Below are positions 52,218 through 61,749 of a DNA stretch of 64,000 bases, piece by piece (positions within the stretch are counted from its first letter, which is position 1; each line of letters starts with the position of its first letter). This DNA comes from Blautia liquoris (GTDB taxonomy: Bacteria; Bacillota; Clostridia; Lachnospirales; Lachnospiraceae). A program made the position numbers and the translations under genes. The stretch covers positions 3,348,001 through 3,412,000 of the forward strand of contig NZ_CP063304.1 of assembly GCF_015159595.1 (NCBI RefSeq), read 5' to 3'. The notes under the pieces were generated by a model. The model had not been told where the DNA came from and ran no database searches. It saw only the letters and a list, made by a program, of their open reading frames with translations.

Positions 52218-55200
52218 TTAAGAGCAACATTTTTTTAAGATTTTTACAACATTTTGGCTCTCATTCAAGGCAAATTCTTTTTCTCTGTTTTTTTTAAGGG
52301 CAGGCTCCAGCAAAAAATATGGTCTGCTTCCGATTTTAAATGTTAACTGCCCTTGGAATTCTTTTAGTATATTGGGGATCATCTGCGGATTCAGACGTGC
52401 TCTTTCGTGCATTGTCAGTTTCACCGCATTACCCATTTGTTTGATTTCCACAATATCAGCCTGATGAGCCATCGCTTTGAGTCTCGCTACTGCCAGAAGG
52501 TTCAGTACTGACTTTGGCGGGTCTCCAAACCGGTCAACCAGCTCTTCCAGCATTTCCTCATATTCTTCATCATTTTCAATACCGGCAATCCGCTTATAAA
52601 TATCTAATTTCTGATATTCGTTCGTAATGTAGGTAACAGGAATATATGCATCGAGTTCCACATCTACCGTTGTCTCAAAATCTTCCTGCTGAGGAATTCC
52701 TTTGGCTTCTTTTACAGCCTCACTGAGCATCTTACAGTAAAGATCATATCCTACTGCCTCCATATGCCCATGCTGTTCGGCACCCAGAAGATTCCCGGCA
52801 CCCCGAATCTCAAGATCTCGCATGGCAATCTTGAATCCGCTTCCAAGTTCTGTAAATTCACGGATTGCGTGAAGTCTTTTCTCAGCTACTTCTTTTAGCA
52901 TCTTGTCTCTCTTATACATGAGGAACGCATATGCTGTACGGTTGGAACGCCCCACACGACCGCGGAGCTGATAAAGCTGGGAAAGCCCCATCTTATCTGC
53001 ATCCTGTATAATCATCGTATTTACGTTGGAAATATCAAGTCCTGTTTCGATAATAGTAGTAGTCACCAAGACATCAATTTCACCGTTGATAAATCCATAC
53101 ATGATCTTTTCCAGTTCACGTTCTTTCATCTGTCCGTGAGCGAACCCAACATTTGCCTCCGGCACCAGCGCAGCAATGCGATTCGTCACCTCTACGATAT
53201 CATTTACACGGTTATAAACATAGTAAACTTGTCCGCCGCGAGCCATCTCACGGCTGATTGCTTCGCGAACCATCTCTTCATTAAACTCCATCACGTAGGT
53301 CTGTATAGGAACCCGATCAAGTGGGGGCTCCTCAAGCACACTCATGTCGCGGATCCCGATCAGGCTCATATGCAGCGTCCTTGGGATTGGCGTTGCTGTC
53401 AGTGTCAAAACATCCACGTCTTTTTTCAGATTCTTGATTTTTTCCTTATGGGTTACACCGAAACGCTGTTCCTCGTCAACAATCAGAAGGCCCAAATTCT
53501 TAAACTTGATATCTTTCGACAGTACCCTGTGTGTGCCGATCAGAATATCAACCTGGCCCTTTTTCAGATCCTGAAGTGTCCTTCTCTGCTCTGCCGGTGT
53601 GCGAAACCTGCACAACAAGTCAACCCGAACCGGGAAATCCTTCATTCTCTGGGTAAATGTATTGTAGTGCTGTTGTGCAAGAATTGTAGTCGGAACAAGG
53701 AATACAACCTGTTTACTGTCTTGTACCGCCTTAAACGCCGCTCTTATTGCGATCTCTGTCTTCCCATAGCCCACATCTCCGCAAATCAGACGATCCATGA
53801 TTTTGCTGCTCTCCATATCCTGCTTGACTGCATCAATTGCAGTCAACTGGTCCTCAGTCTCTTCAAAAGGAAACATCTCTTCGAATTCCCTCTGCCAGAT
53901 ACTGTCTCCGCTGAAAGCATACCCATTTGTCTCCTGACGGACCGCATACAGAGCAACCAGATCTTTTGCAATATCTTTTACGGCCCCGCGAACCTTGCTC
54001 TTTGTTTTATTCCATTCCTGCCCGCCAAGCTTGTTCAGTCTGGGTGCCCTTACCCCAGAACCGGCATACTTCTGTAGTGCATCTAACTGAGTTGCCTGAA
54101 TGTACAGATAACTTCCGCCGGAATACTCGATCTTCATATAATCTTTGATGATATGATCGACTTCAACTTTTTCAATTCCGCAATAAATTCCAAGCCCATG
54201 GTTCTCGTGAACTACATAATCACCTACAGAAAGCTCTGAAAAGTTCTGAATACTTTTCCCGTTATACTGTTTCTTCTTTCTATGCTTCCTGATTTCTTTT
54301 CCGAATATGTCCGTTTCGGTGATCAATACAAACTTCTGCAGCGGAAATTCAAATCCCTTTCGGGCATTTCCATGGATCACCATAACTTCTCCGGCATTTA
54401 GAATCCGGTTCTCATCTTCGCTGAAAAATGCCGGAATTCCTTCATTTTGTATCTCATCTGCAAGTCTTCCTGCACGTGATTTGGATGGGGATAAGAGAAT
54501 CATACGATATCCGGACTTTTTCCAAGCGGCCAGATCTTTTACTAAAAGTGGAAACTGGTTATTGTATGCATTGACCGATTTCACCGTGACAGCAAAGGTG
54601 CCCCTGATTTCCCAATCTTGTTTTCTGGGTTCCATCAGGCTTAAAGCCACACTGTTTCTGCGATTCAGCTCATATGCAAGTTGTTCCGGCGTGTGAAGTT
54701 CAGGTATTTCCTTTGCCGTCACCAGCCCTTTTTCCATTCTCTGTTTCATCGCCTCACAGAATTCATCGGATAGTGCCTTTGCACTCTCGAGAATCCGGTT
54801 TGGCTCATCAATAAATATCACAGATCCATCTGGCAGATAATCAAAAAACGTATCCACCATGTCTTTTTTTGGATCGTCAGCATTCAAAAGCATCTCCGCG
54901 GCAGGATAGATCGTGATTGCATCCAGATTTTCAATAGAACGCTGACTTTCCGCATCAAAACTTCGAATGGAATCAATTTCGTCACCCCAGAGTTCGATCC
55001 GATACGGGTCATCCTCCGTCAATGGAAAAATATCGATAATTCCCCCGCGAACTGAAAACTGACCCGGCCCTTCCACCTGTGCACACCTTTCGTACCCAAT
55101 CTTGGCAAGTTCTTTTTCAAATCTGGCAAGATCCACGGTTGAATCATTCTTCAGATGAAGGATATGTTTTTTGAGTATGCGAAGAGGCAGAAGGTAGTCC

Positions 55201-55568
55201 ATACATCCCCCTGTACTGGTAATGATGGTAACTTCCTTCCGCTCAAGTATTGCCTTGACAGCCAGCATTCTCTGTCTTGTCAAAAGATTTCCCTGAACGT
55301 CCGACTGATAAAAGATCAGATCTTTAGCCGGATAAATCAGGGTGTCCGGATCATACAGCTGATAATCCTCATATAATTCTCTGGCCTTCAGATCGTTTTC
55401 CGCTACAATCAGGCGACAAGGCACATCGTCTGACAATCCCGCAATCATATGTGGCTTCTGTGATTCCAGACAGCCGCTTATGACAAAAAGACCCCGGGAT
55501 TTTTTCAAACTCTGTTTCAGCTCCGAAAAGCCCGCAACGTCTTCCAGAGGCTGCATCAATGCCTTCAT
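52218..55568 (-). CDS. mfd: Transcription-repair coupling factor
   Basis: A 1116-residue translocase. UvrB-homology modules in the first 350 residues, an RNA-polymerase-interacting domain (ENHGLGIYCGIEKVEV, about 470-545), and a RecG-like SF2 motor (CGDVGYGKTEIA Walker A, DEEQRFGV, GRVGRSNR). A TRCF C-terminal domain ends the protein. It removes stalled polymerase and recruits UvrA. The ATG overlaps the pth stop by 4 bp. Confidence 0.97.
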   Translation of the reverse strand: MKALMQPLEDVAGFSELKQSLKKSRGLFVISGCLESQKPHMIAGLSDDVPCRLIVAENDLKARELYEDYQLYDPDTLIYPAKDLIFYQSDVQGNLLTRQRMLAVKAILERKEVTIITSTGGCMDYLLPLRILKKHILHLKNDSTVDLARFEKELAKIGYERCAQVEGPGQFSVRGGIIDIFPLTEDDPYRIELWGDEIDSIRSFDAESQRSIENLDAITIYPAAEMLLNADDPKKDMVDTFFDYLPDGSVIFIDEPNRILESAKALSDEFCEAMKQRMEKGLVTAKEIPELHTPEQLAYELNRRNSVALSLMEPRKQDWEIRGTFAVTVKSVNAYNNQFPLLVKDLAAWKKSGYRMILLSPSKSRAGRLADEIQNEGIPAFFSEDENRILNAGEVMVIHGNARKGFEFPLQKFVLITETDIFGKEIRKHRKKKQYNGKSIQNFSELSVGDYVVHENHGLGIYCGIEKVEVDHIIKDYMKIEYSGGSYLYIQATQLDALQKYAGSGVRAPRLNKLGGQEWNKTKSKVRGAVKDIAKDLVALYAVRQETNGYAFSGDSIWQREFEEMFPFEETEDQLTAIDAVKQDMESSKIMDRLICGDVGYGKTEIAIRAAFKAVQDSKQVVFLVPTTILAQQHYNTFTQRMKDFPVRVDLLCRFRTPAEQRRTLQDLKKGQVDILIGTHRVLSKDIKFKNLGLLIVDEEQRFGVTHKEKIKNLKKDVDVLTLTATPIPRTLHMSLIGIRDMSVLEEPPLDRVPIQTYVMEFNEEMVREAISREMARGGQVYYVYNRVNDIVEVTNRIAALVPEANVGFAHGQMKERELEKIMYGFINGEIDVLVTTTIIETGLDISNVNTMIIQDADKMGLSQLYQLRGRVGRSNRTAYAFLMYKRDKMLKEVAEKRLHAIREFTELGSGFKIAMRDLEIRGAGNLLGAEQHGHMEAVGYDLYCKMLSEAVKEAKGIPQQEDFETTVDVELDAYIPVTYITNEYQKLDIYKRIAGIENDEEYEEMLEELVDRFGDPPKSVLNLLAVARLKAMAHQADIVEIKQMGNAVKLTMHERARLNPQMIPNILKEFQGQLTFKIGSRPYFLLEPALKKNREKEFALNESQNVVKILKKCCS

Positions 55569-56176
55569 ATGACAAAATTCCCTTCTGCGTCATCTTTATG
55601 GGGATCGGGCATCTTTCTGTTATATTGATTCATCGCTCCGTTGATATCGTCCTGCAGTATCATCTTAAGCGCATCTGCCGCATGTTCTATAGCCTCATCC
55701 ACGAGTTTACGATCCTCTTTTGAAAACCTGCCGAGGACGAAATCGGCAAGATCCCAGCCCTTTGGTTTCTCGCCGACACCGATTCGAATCCGCTTAAAAT
55801 TCTGCGTTCCTGTACAACCAATGATACTTTTAATACCATTGTGGCCGCCTGCGCTTCCCTTCTTTCTGATACGAATTGAACCTGGTTCAAGATTAATATC
55901 GTCATAAATGACAATCAATTCATCATCGGGGTTCGCCTTATAATAACTTACGAGTTCCGCCACAGACTCACCACTCAGGTTCATATACGTCATGGGTTTC
56001 ACCAGCAGAACCTTTTTGCCGGCAATTACACCCTTTCCATAGAGCGCCTTATGTTTAAGGCCCGATGACGGTATCTGATACTTTTCGGCAAGATAATCAA
56101 TGGTGTCAAAACCAACATTATGCCTGGTGCCTTCATATTGCTTTGAAGGATTCCCCAGTCCTGCTATAATATACAT
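55565..56176 (-). CDS. pth: Peptidyl-tRNA hydrolase
   Basis: A 203-residue enzyme. GLGNPSKQYEGTRHNVGF with the catalytic His and Asn, KPMTYMNLSG, and DDINLEPGSIRIRKKGSAGG. Cotranscribed with mfd. Confidence 0.96.
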   Translation of the reverse strand: MYIIAGLGNPSKQYEGTRHNVGFDTIDYLAEKYQIPSSGLKHKALYGKGVIAGKKVLLVKPMTYMNLSGESVAELVSYYKANPDDELIVIYDDINLEPGSIRIRKKGSAGGHNGIKSIIGCTGTQNFKRIRIGVGEKPKGWDLADFVLGRFSKEDRKLVDEAIEHAADALKMILQDDINGAMNQYNRKMPDPHKDDAEGNFVI

Positions 56177-56188
56177 ACTACTCTCCTG

Positions 56189-57154
56189 TTAACTAAAATA
56201 TACGAGTTCTGACTGCGGCGGCTTGCAAGGATGTATCTCCTGTGCATACAGAACGGGACCCTCTTCTCCATAGACATCCATATACTCTATGGAAATCTTT
56301 GCAGTCACTGTCACCCACTGTCCCATAACTAATTTTCTTGCGTCTTTATTTTTACATACGTATCCGATAAACTGCGTATCCTCCGCACAGCAAGTCATGG
56401 CCATTCGACCCGGCACGAAATAATCTGCTCCGACATCTCGACTCTTGAGTACAATTCCCTTAAACGTTACCATTTTCCCCTCATAGCGCTCGGGATGGTC
56501 ACCGATATCCACATAGAAGATCCCATAATCCACATCGTCAATCACGACCGGATCTGCATTCAAATCATACGGTACGGAATCCTCGAAAATATCCGTCAGT
56601 TCCCCTTCTTCATCTTCAAACAAAATCTCAGCCGCAGGATTCACAACTTTGATACTTCTCCTGAAATTCGCAAGGGGGAGATCAGAACTGCATCGGTTGA
56701 ACATGACCATATCTGCATTCTTTGACATTTCCATAAAGATAGACTTCATATTGTTCATATAGATCTGGAAACTGCCTCCGTCAACTGTCACGATCTGCTG
56801 AACAATTCCCCAGCCTTTTGGAAGATTCATCTCTTCTAATCTTTTCACACTCCAAAGCGGATTATACTCTAAGATAATTCGGTCCGGATGGTATTTTTTT
56901 TGATAGGCCTCTAACATCTCCAGAGTAAAATCCTCCGGTTCTTTTACAATTTCCAGAATTGTATTATGTCTCTTAAGCATATCCTCGTCATACTCTTCTT
57001 CACCTTCCTCGCAGGCAATCAGAAGTGTCGGCTCTTCAATCTGAAAATATTCCTGCTGAACAGTAAAATCTATAAATGAAGTCTTTCCACTTTCCAGAAA
57101 TCCCGTAATCAAGTAAATTGGAATATCTATTTCTTCTATTAATTCTTCTGCCAT
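56189..57154 (-). CDS. G3E GTPase fused to a YcgQ-like C-terminal domain
   Basis: A 321-residue protein. The N-terminal CobW-type GTPase (11-about 195) has Walker A TGFLESGKTS but lacks the metal-binding CxCC motif. The C-terminal part (about 205-321) resembles the second half of YcgQ/TIGR03943 (DUF1980) proteins: PERYEGKMVTFKGIV, MAMTCCAED (252-259), WVTVTAKI and a PC..P...Y ending. The Cys pair could hold zinc. The next gene is the canonical CxCC, His-rich G3E GTPase, so a two-GTPase zinc-handling unit is likely; the fusion looks unusual. Confidence 0.82.
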   Translation of the reverse strand: MAEELIEEIDIPIYLITGFLESGKTSFIDFTVQQEYFQIEEPTLLIACEEGEEEYDEDMLKRHNTILEIVKEPEDFTLEMLEAYQKKYHPDRIILEYNPLWSVKRLEEMNLPKGWGIVQQIVTVDGGSFQIYMNNMKSIFMEMSKNADMVMFNRCSSDLPLANFRRSIKVVNPAAEILFEDEEGELTDIFEDSVPYDLNADPVVIDDVDYGIFYVDIGDHPERYEGKMVTFKGIVLKSRDVGADYFVPGRMAMTCCAEDTQFIGYVCKNKDARKLVMGQWVTVTAKISIEYMDVYGEEGPVLYAQEIHPCKPPQSELVYFS

Positions 57155-57166
57155 TGTTCACCTCAT

Positions 57167-57189
57167 AAAAAGGACAAAAAGTTTTGTCC
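57167..57189 (-). terminator. Hairpin and T-run between the two GTPase genes
   Basis: GGACAAAA/TTTTGTCC with a two-base loop, followed by TTTTTATG, ends 13 bases before the YcgQ-fusion gene start. It may tune expression between the two genes. Confidence 0.65.
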
Positions 57190-57228
57190 CCATAGTAAGT
57201 TTTGTTTATGGTAACTGTATCGCGGTAC

Positions 57229-58254
57229 TTAATCAAGACCGAAAGCTTCCTGCAGTTTATCCTCTGCAAGTTCAGCGCCAATTACACAGATTCTTCCTGT
57301 ATATTCCGGATCCCCGTCTCTGACATCCGTTTCACCCGGCACCATATCAAAATAGATCCACGTTCCGTCTTTCCCCTCTACCATTCCTTTAGCACGAAGA
57401 ACCGTTCCAAAACAATCTTCCTCACAAAGGCGGTTCAGGATTGTTTGGAGCTCATCTTTGTCGTATTTTTTAATTGTTTCGCGTCCCCAGCTGGTGAAAA
57501 CTTCATCTGCATCATGATGATGGTGATGATGGTCATGGCAGCCGCAGCCGTCCTCACTATGATCATGCTCGCAGTGCTCATGATGATGTTCATGATCGTG
57601 ATGGTCATGGTCACAGCAGTGATCCTCTTCCTCCACATGCGAGAGATCAATCTTGACTCCCTCTATTGTATCGAGGAGTTTCTCCCCATCCAGTTCGCCT
57701 ACTGGTGTTGTGATAATGGTCGCATCTGGATTCAATTCACGGATTAGTTTCACTGCCGTCTCCACTTTTTCTTCCGTGGCTTTCTTTGTATCTGTACGAC
57801 TTAATATGATAGTTCCCGCTGCTTCCACCTGGTTTCTAAAAAACTCTCCAAAGTTTCTCAGATACATCTTGCATTTCGTGACGTCCACAATAGTGGTTGC
57901 ACTGTTTAAAGCAACTTCAGAATCCATCTCTAATCCTTCTACGGCATGAATTACATCTGAAAGCTTGCCCACACCTGAGGGTTCAATGATGATACGATCT
58001 GGGTGGTATTTTTCAATTACCTCCGTGAGAGCTGTTCCGAAGTCTCCGACCAGAGAGCAGCAGATACATCCCGAATTCATTTCCCGAATCTCAATCCCGG
58101 CTTCTTTTAAGAATCCTCCGTCTATGCCAATCTCTCCGAATTCATTTTCAATCAATACTACCTGCTGTCCTTTTAAAGCATTTGACAGAAGATTTTTGAT
58201 GAGTGTCGTCTTTCCGGCTCCCAAAAAGCCGGATATTATATCAATTTTAGTCAT
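57229..58254 (-). CDS. G3E (CobW/ZNG1-like) GTPase metallochaperone with His-rich loop
   Basis: A 341-residue GTPase. Walker A SGFLGAGKTTLI, the GCICC metal site (62-66), EPSGVGKL (G3 area), SRTD (G4), then a His/Cys/Asp-rich loop (about 206-250, over 20 His) and a C-terminal CobW domain (about 265-341). Family members deliver zinc to client proteins or respond to zinc shortage. It has a consensus promoter and may be controlled separately from the downstream GTPase. Confidence 0.93.
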   Translation of the reverse strand: MTKIDIISGFLGAGKTTLIKNLLSNALKGQQVVLIENEFGEIGIDGGFLKEAGIEIREMNSGCICCSLVGDFGTALTEVIEKYHPDRIIIEPSGVGKLSDVIHAVEGLEMDSEVALNSATTIVDVTKCKMYLRNFGEFFRNQVEAAGTIILSRTDTKKATEEKVETAVKLIRELNPDATIITTPVGELDGEKLLDTIEGVKIDLSHVEEEDHCCDHDHHDHEHHHEHCEHDHSEDGCGCHDHHHHHHDADEVFTSWGRETIKKYDKDELQTILNRLCEEDCFGTVLRAKGMVEGKDGTWIYFDMVPGETDVRDGDPEYTGRICVIGAELAEDKLQEAFGLD

Positions 58255-58299
58255 CGCCTAAAATATCCTTTCAATAAAAAGAGGTTAACAGTGTTTTAA

Positions 58300-58324
58300 G
58301 GGGCGAAAGATTGACTTCCGCCCC
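58300..58324 (-). terminator. GC-rich hairpin in the GTPase leader / after the nitroreductase
   Basis: GGGGCGGAAG/CTTTCGCCCC (10 bp, one G-T pair) followed by TTAAAAC. It either ends the nitroreductase transcript or forms a leader hairpin for the promoter at 58338-58366. Confidence 0.6.
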
Positions 58325-58337
58325 ATTTACGTAAACC

Positions 58338-58366
58338 ATTATACATCCAATTCTAAAAACTGTAAA
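58338..58366 (-). promoter_or_regulatory. Promoter of the zinc-type GTPase gene, inside a direct repeat
   Basis: TTTACA (complement of 58361-58366), 17 bases, TATAAT (complement of 58338-58343). The 14-bp sequence GTAAACCATTATAC occurs at 58331-58344 and 58362-58375, and a TTTACGTAAA palindrome (58327-58336) covers the likely start site. Confidence 0.72.
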
Positions 58367-58369
58367 CCA

Positions 58370-58891
58370 TTATACGCGAATAATATAATTCTCTTTTCTG
58401 GGAGCAGCTGTCGGTTCCTGATCCGAGTAGCCTAACAGACAGTTTCCGACACCAATATATTTTTCAGTATCCAGTCCCCAGCCTTTCATCATCTTTTTGC
58501 CTTCCTCAGATTCAAAGACTTCTCTTGCGCGATGAATCCAGCAGGAAGAAACTCCGATAGAATATGCGGCATTCATAAGGTTTCCGATAACCAGGCTTCC
58601 ATCTTCCACGGCTGTACTGACATTCTTATCAGCAAAAACAACTATGACGGTTGGTGCTCCATAAAAGGGATCCGAAGTAACGCCCATCACTTTTGCGTTC
58701 ATCTTCGACATCTTCGCAATAATCTCTGGATCCTGAACAACCACCATGACTGCGGATTGTTTTCCTGAACCGGATGCAGCATACGTGCCAGCCTTTAAGA
58801 TCTGATTCAGATCATCTCTTGAAACTTGTTCTCCCTTATAAGAGCGGATACTCCTGCGGTTTAATAATGTCTGTAATGTTTCATTCATCAT
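58370..58891 (-). CDS. Nitroreductase-family FMN protein
   Basis: A 173-residue nitroreductase fold: LLNRRSIRSYKGEQVSRDDL at the start, AGTYAASGSGKQSAVMVVV and IGNCLLGY-like GVGNCLLGYSDQEP near the end. It reduces nitro compounds or quinones using NAD(P)H; the substrate is unknown. Monocistronic. Confidence 0.9.
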   Translation of the reverse strand: MMNETLQTLLNRRSIRSYKGEQVSRDDLNQILKAGTYAASGSGKQSAVMVVVQDPEIIAKMSKMNAKVMGVTSDPFYGAPTVIVVFADKNVSTAVEDGSLVIGNLMNAAYSIGVSSCWIHRAREVFESEEGKKMMKGWGLDTEKYIGVGNCLLGYSDQEPTAAPRKENYIIRV

Positions 58892-58928
58892 CTTTTACCT
58901 CTCTTTCCTACCTATAAGTATACATGTC

Positions 58929-59702
58929 TCAATTTCCACATTCAATACTGATCTCATTAAATTTATCCAGAATCCGGTCGATCTCTATCTTATCTTTTTC
59001 ATCTCCGGCATAATCCATAACCGCCCTGCCCTGGTGCATCATCACAAGCCGGTTTCCATAGTCTACGGCATAACGAAGATTATGTGTAACCATGATGGTT
59101 GTAAGCTTTTTCTCTTTTACAATTTTATCCGTCAGCTGCATGATAAGCTCAGCAGTTTTTGGATCCAAAGCCGCTGTGTGCTCATCCAGAATCAAAAAAC
59201 GAATCGGCGTCAGCGTAGACATCAGAAGGGCCATCGCCTGCCGCTGCCCGCCTGAGAGTACTCCGACTTTCACATCCATTTTATCTTCCAGCCCCAGACT
59301 CAGTTTCTTCAGACTGTCCCTGTAATAGTCCATCCGGTCTTTTTTCTTCCCGGCACGAAGCCCATAAAACTTCCCTTTATTGTCAGCCAGAGACATATTC
59401 TCGGCAATTGTCATGTTTGGACATGTTCCCATCGCCGGATTCTGGAACACTCTTCCGATATATTGATTTCGCTTATATTCTTTATCATTCGTGATATTCT
59501 TCCCGTCGATCAGCACTCTTCCGGAATCAAGACCGATACTTCCGCAGATCAGATTCAAAAGAGAGGTCTTGCCTGATCCATTGCTGCCCACCACGGATAC
59601 AAACTGTCCGTCTTCCACGGTTATATTGAAGTCCTCAAACAGGCACATCTCGTTGATGGTTCCAGGATTATAATATTTATGAATATGTTGTAATTCAAGC
59701 AT
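58929..59702 (-). CDS. trpZ: TrpXYZ-type ABC importer ATP-binding protein
   Basis: A 257-residue ATPase. GSNGSGKTSLLN (Walker A), VLSGGQRQAMALLM (signature), RFLILDEHTAALD (Walker B, His after Glu) and VTHNLRYAV (H-loop). It overlaps the permease gene by 8 bp. The T-box upstream with a UGG specifier supports tryptophan as substrate. Confidence 0.88.
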   Translation of the reverse strand: MLELQHIHKYYNPGTINEMCLFEDFNITVEDGQFVSVVGSNGSGKTSLLNLICGSIGLDSGRVLIDGKNITNDKEYKRNQYIGRVFQNPAMGTCPNMTIAENMSLADNKGKFYGLRAGKKKDRMDYYRDSLKKLSLGLEDKMDVKVGVLSGGQRQAMALLMSTLTPIRFLILDEHTAALDPKTAELIMQLTDKIVKEKKLTTIMVTHNLRYAVDYGNRLVMMHQGRAVMDYAGDEKDKIEIDRILDKFNEISIECGN

Positions 59703-60576
59703 TCACTTTCACCTTCTTCTTTCGGTCCATGCCGATAACCAGAATCACGAGGAACAAAAGTGCCGTGATCAGCTTTGTAGCCTTGTCTCCCGCCACTTTA
59801 AGAGCAAGTGCCACACAAGCCTTGTAGATGATCGAGCCGATCACCACCGCTGTAGTTGTCTTCATAAATGACGCTTTCTTGAAGAAACTAATGCCGATGA
59901 TGACACTTGCAAGGCCAATTACCAGAGAACCGGTTCCCATGGAAATGTCAAATACCCTCGACTGTTGTGCGAAGACACATCCACTTAAAGACACGAGACC
60001 ATTCGAGATAGCAAGACCAAGAATCTTTATATTTCCCTTGTCCTTGGCAAGAGACGTCACAATCACATCGTTATCTCCCACCGCCCGCAGAAGATACCCT
60101 GACTGCGTCTTCATATAGATATCCAGCAGAATCTTGCAGATGAGTACAATCACTAAAATCACTGCAATATTCCACCATCTCGGTGCTTTCCCCTGAAAGA
60201 TTGAATCCGTAAAATGATTCTTAAAGATGGTCTCTTCCGAAAACAACGGCACATTGTTCGTTCCGGCGATAAACAAATTGATGTTGTAGAGTCCAGTCAT
60301 CACAATAATTCCGGATAAGAGATCGCGTACTTTAAGTTTCACATGAATCAGACCCGTGCAGACTCCGGCCGCCATCCCGGCGGCAAAAGAGACAACCAGG
60401 GTCAGATACGGATTCATCCCTCCCCGAATCAGAGCCGCGGTCACTGCCGCTCCCAGCGGAAACGTAGAATCCACGCCAAGATCCGGAAAATCCAGGATCT
60501 TATACGTGATATAAACTCCCAGTGCCATGATCCCATAGATCAGACCCTGTTCTAAGATGCTCATCAGAAAGTTCAT
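59695..60576 (-). CDS. trpY: TrpXYZ-type ABC importer permease
   Basis: A 293-residue permease of the branched-chain-amino-acid type with about eight helices (YGIMALGVYITYKILDFPDL, GADSTFPLGAA-like GVDSTFPLGAAVTAAL). It has the KTQSGYLLRAVGDN coupling segment, and ends with a basic tail. Paired with the ATPase downstream. Confidence 0.9.
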   Translation of the reverse strand: MNFLMSILEQGLIYGIMALGVYITYKILDFPDLGVDSTFPLGAAVTAALIRGGMNPYLTLVVSFAAGMAAGVCTGLIHVKLKVRDLLSGIIVMTGLYNINLFIAGTNNVPLFSEETIFKNHFTDSIFQGKAPRWWNIAVILVIVLICKILLDIYMKTQSGYLLRAVGDNDVIVTSLAKDKGNIKILGLAISNGLVSLSGCVFAQQSRVFDISMGTGSLVIGLASVIIGISFFKKASFMKTTTAVVIGSIIYKACVALALKVAGDKATKLITALLFLVILVIGMDRKKKVKVNA

Positions 60577-60648
60577 GCTTTAGCCTCCATCCTATTATGA
60601 TACCCCTCTTGTTTTATATTTCGTGTTTCCACAATCCACAGGTATTCT

Positions 60649-61647
60649 CTATTTCCCGCTGATCTTTGTAAATGACTCCACGGCCCGTTCTTTCATGGTG
60701 TCAGGAATCGTGATCTTAAGGCCTTCTGCTGCTTTTTCATTTACATATAAGCTGCTTTTTGTCACAGTTTCATATTTTATCTCAGATGCCTTCTTATCAC
60801 CTTTTAGCACCTGGGCTGCCATTCTTCCCGTCTGTTTCCCAAGTTCGACGTATTCAATTCCTTCCGCTGCCACGCAGCCTTTTTTGACCTGTTCAATCTC
60901 ACTTCCAAATACCGGGATGTTCTTTTCATTTGCCATTCCAAGCACTGTCGGCAGCGCACTCACTACTGTGTTATCCGTTAAATTCGTAAGACAATCCACA
61001 CCGTCGAGAAGATCTGCTGCCGCAAGCTGGATCTCCGAAGTATTCGTCACCCCTGATTTTTTTATCTTAAATCCGTATTTCTCAGCAAGTTTTTCGTACT
61101 CCTCGATGCTGGACACTGAGTTTGCCTCACTTGTCGTATAGAGAATTCCGATCGTCTTTGCATCCGGAAGGACGTCACGTATCATCGCAAGCTGTTCCTC
61201 AATCGGAAGCTTATCACTCGTTCCCGTGACTTCCCCTGTTGGTTTTTGATTAGCGTCGGCAAGCTGTGCTTCCACAGGATCTGTCACAGCAGTGTAGATG
61301 ACTGGAATATCCTGATCCATGGCCGCGTTATAAGCCGCCTGAGCACTTGGCGTGGCGATTGCACAGATCAGATCCACTTTATCTGATACAAAGTTTGAGG
61401 CAATCTGATTTGCCATGGATGTGTCTGCATCTGCGTTCTTCACTTTAATCGTAAGGTTCTTTCCCTCTTCGAATCCTTCTTCCTTTAAGCCCTCAATAAA
61501 GCCTTTTTTGCAGTTATCGAGAGAACCATGTTCTGCGAACTGACTGATTCCAATCGTGTACTGTGATTTTGATTCTTCTGTACCACATCCGGTCAAAACA
61601 GCTGCCATCATCGTCATACTTAAAAATAACGCCATCCTCTTTTTCAT
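60649..61647 (-). CDS. trpX: TrpXYZ-type ABC importer substrate-binding lipoprotein
   Basis: A 332-residue lipoprotein with lipobox VLTGC (Cys21) and a PF04392-type periplasmic-binding fold: YTIGISQFAEHGSLDN, ICAIATPSAQAA, VIYTAVTDPVEAQL. This family includes TrpX, the tryptophan-binding subunit. It is first in the operon behind the T-box. Confidence 0.9.
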   Translation of the reverse strand: MKKRMALFLSMTMMAAVLTGCGTEESKSQYTIGISQFAEHGSLDNCKKGFIEGLKEEGFEEGKNLTIKVKNADADTSMANQIASNFVSDKVDLICAIATPSAQAAYNAAMDQDIPVIYTAVTDPVEAQLADANQKPTGEVTGTSDKLPIEEQLAMIRDVLPDAKTIGILYTTSEANSVSSIEEYEKLAEKYGFKIKKSGVTNTSEIQLAAADLLDGVDCLTNLTDNTVVSALPTVLGMANEKNIPVFGSEIEQVKKGCVAAEGIEYVELGKQTGRMAAQVLKGDKKASEIKYETVTKSSLYVNEKAAEGLKITIPDTMKERAVESFTKISGK

Positions 61648-61749
61648 ATTGATCTCCTTTTTAATACAATGGGACTCCTGTCACTTTACCTTAGTTTTTC
61701 CTGATTTCTGTGCTTGATACTGCGGCAATTCTTTTACCTGTTTTTTGGT

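Noticed and set aside
53136-54077. Plus-strand open frame of 313 codons opposite mfd
   Set aside because: Antisense shadow of conserved Mfd motor codons with Cys/His-rich composition and no initiation signal.
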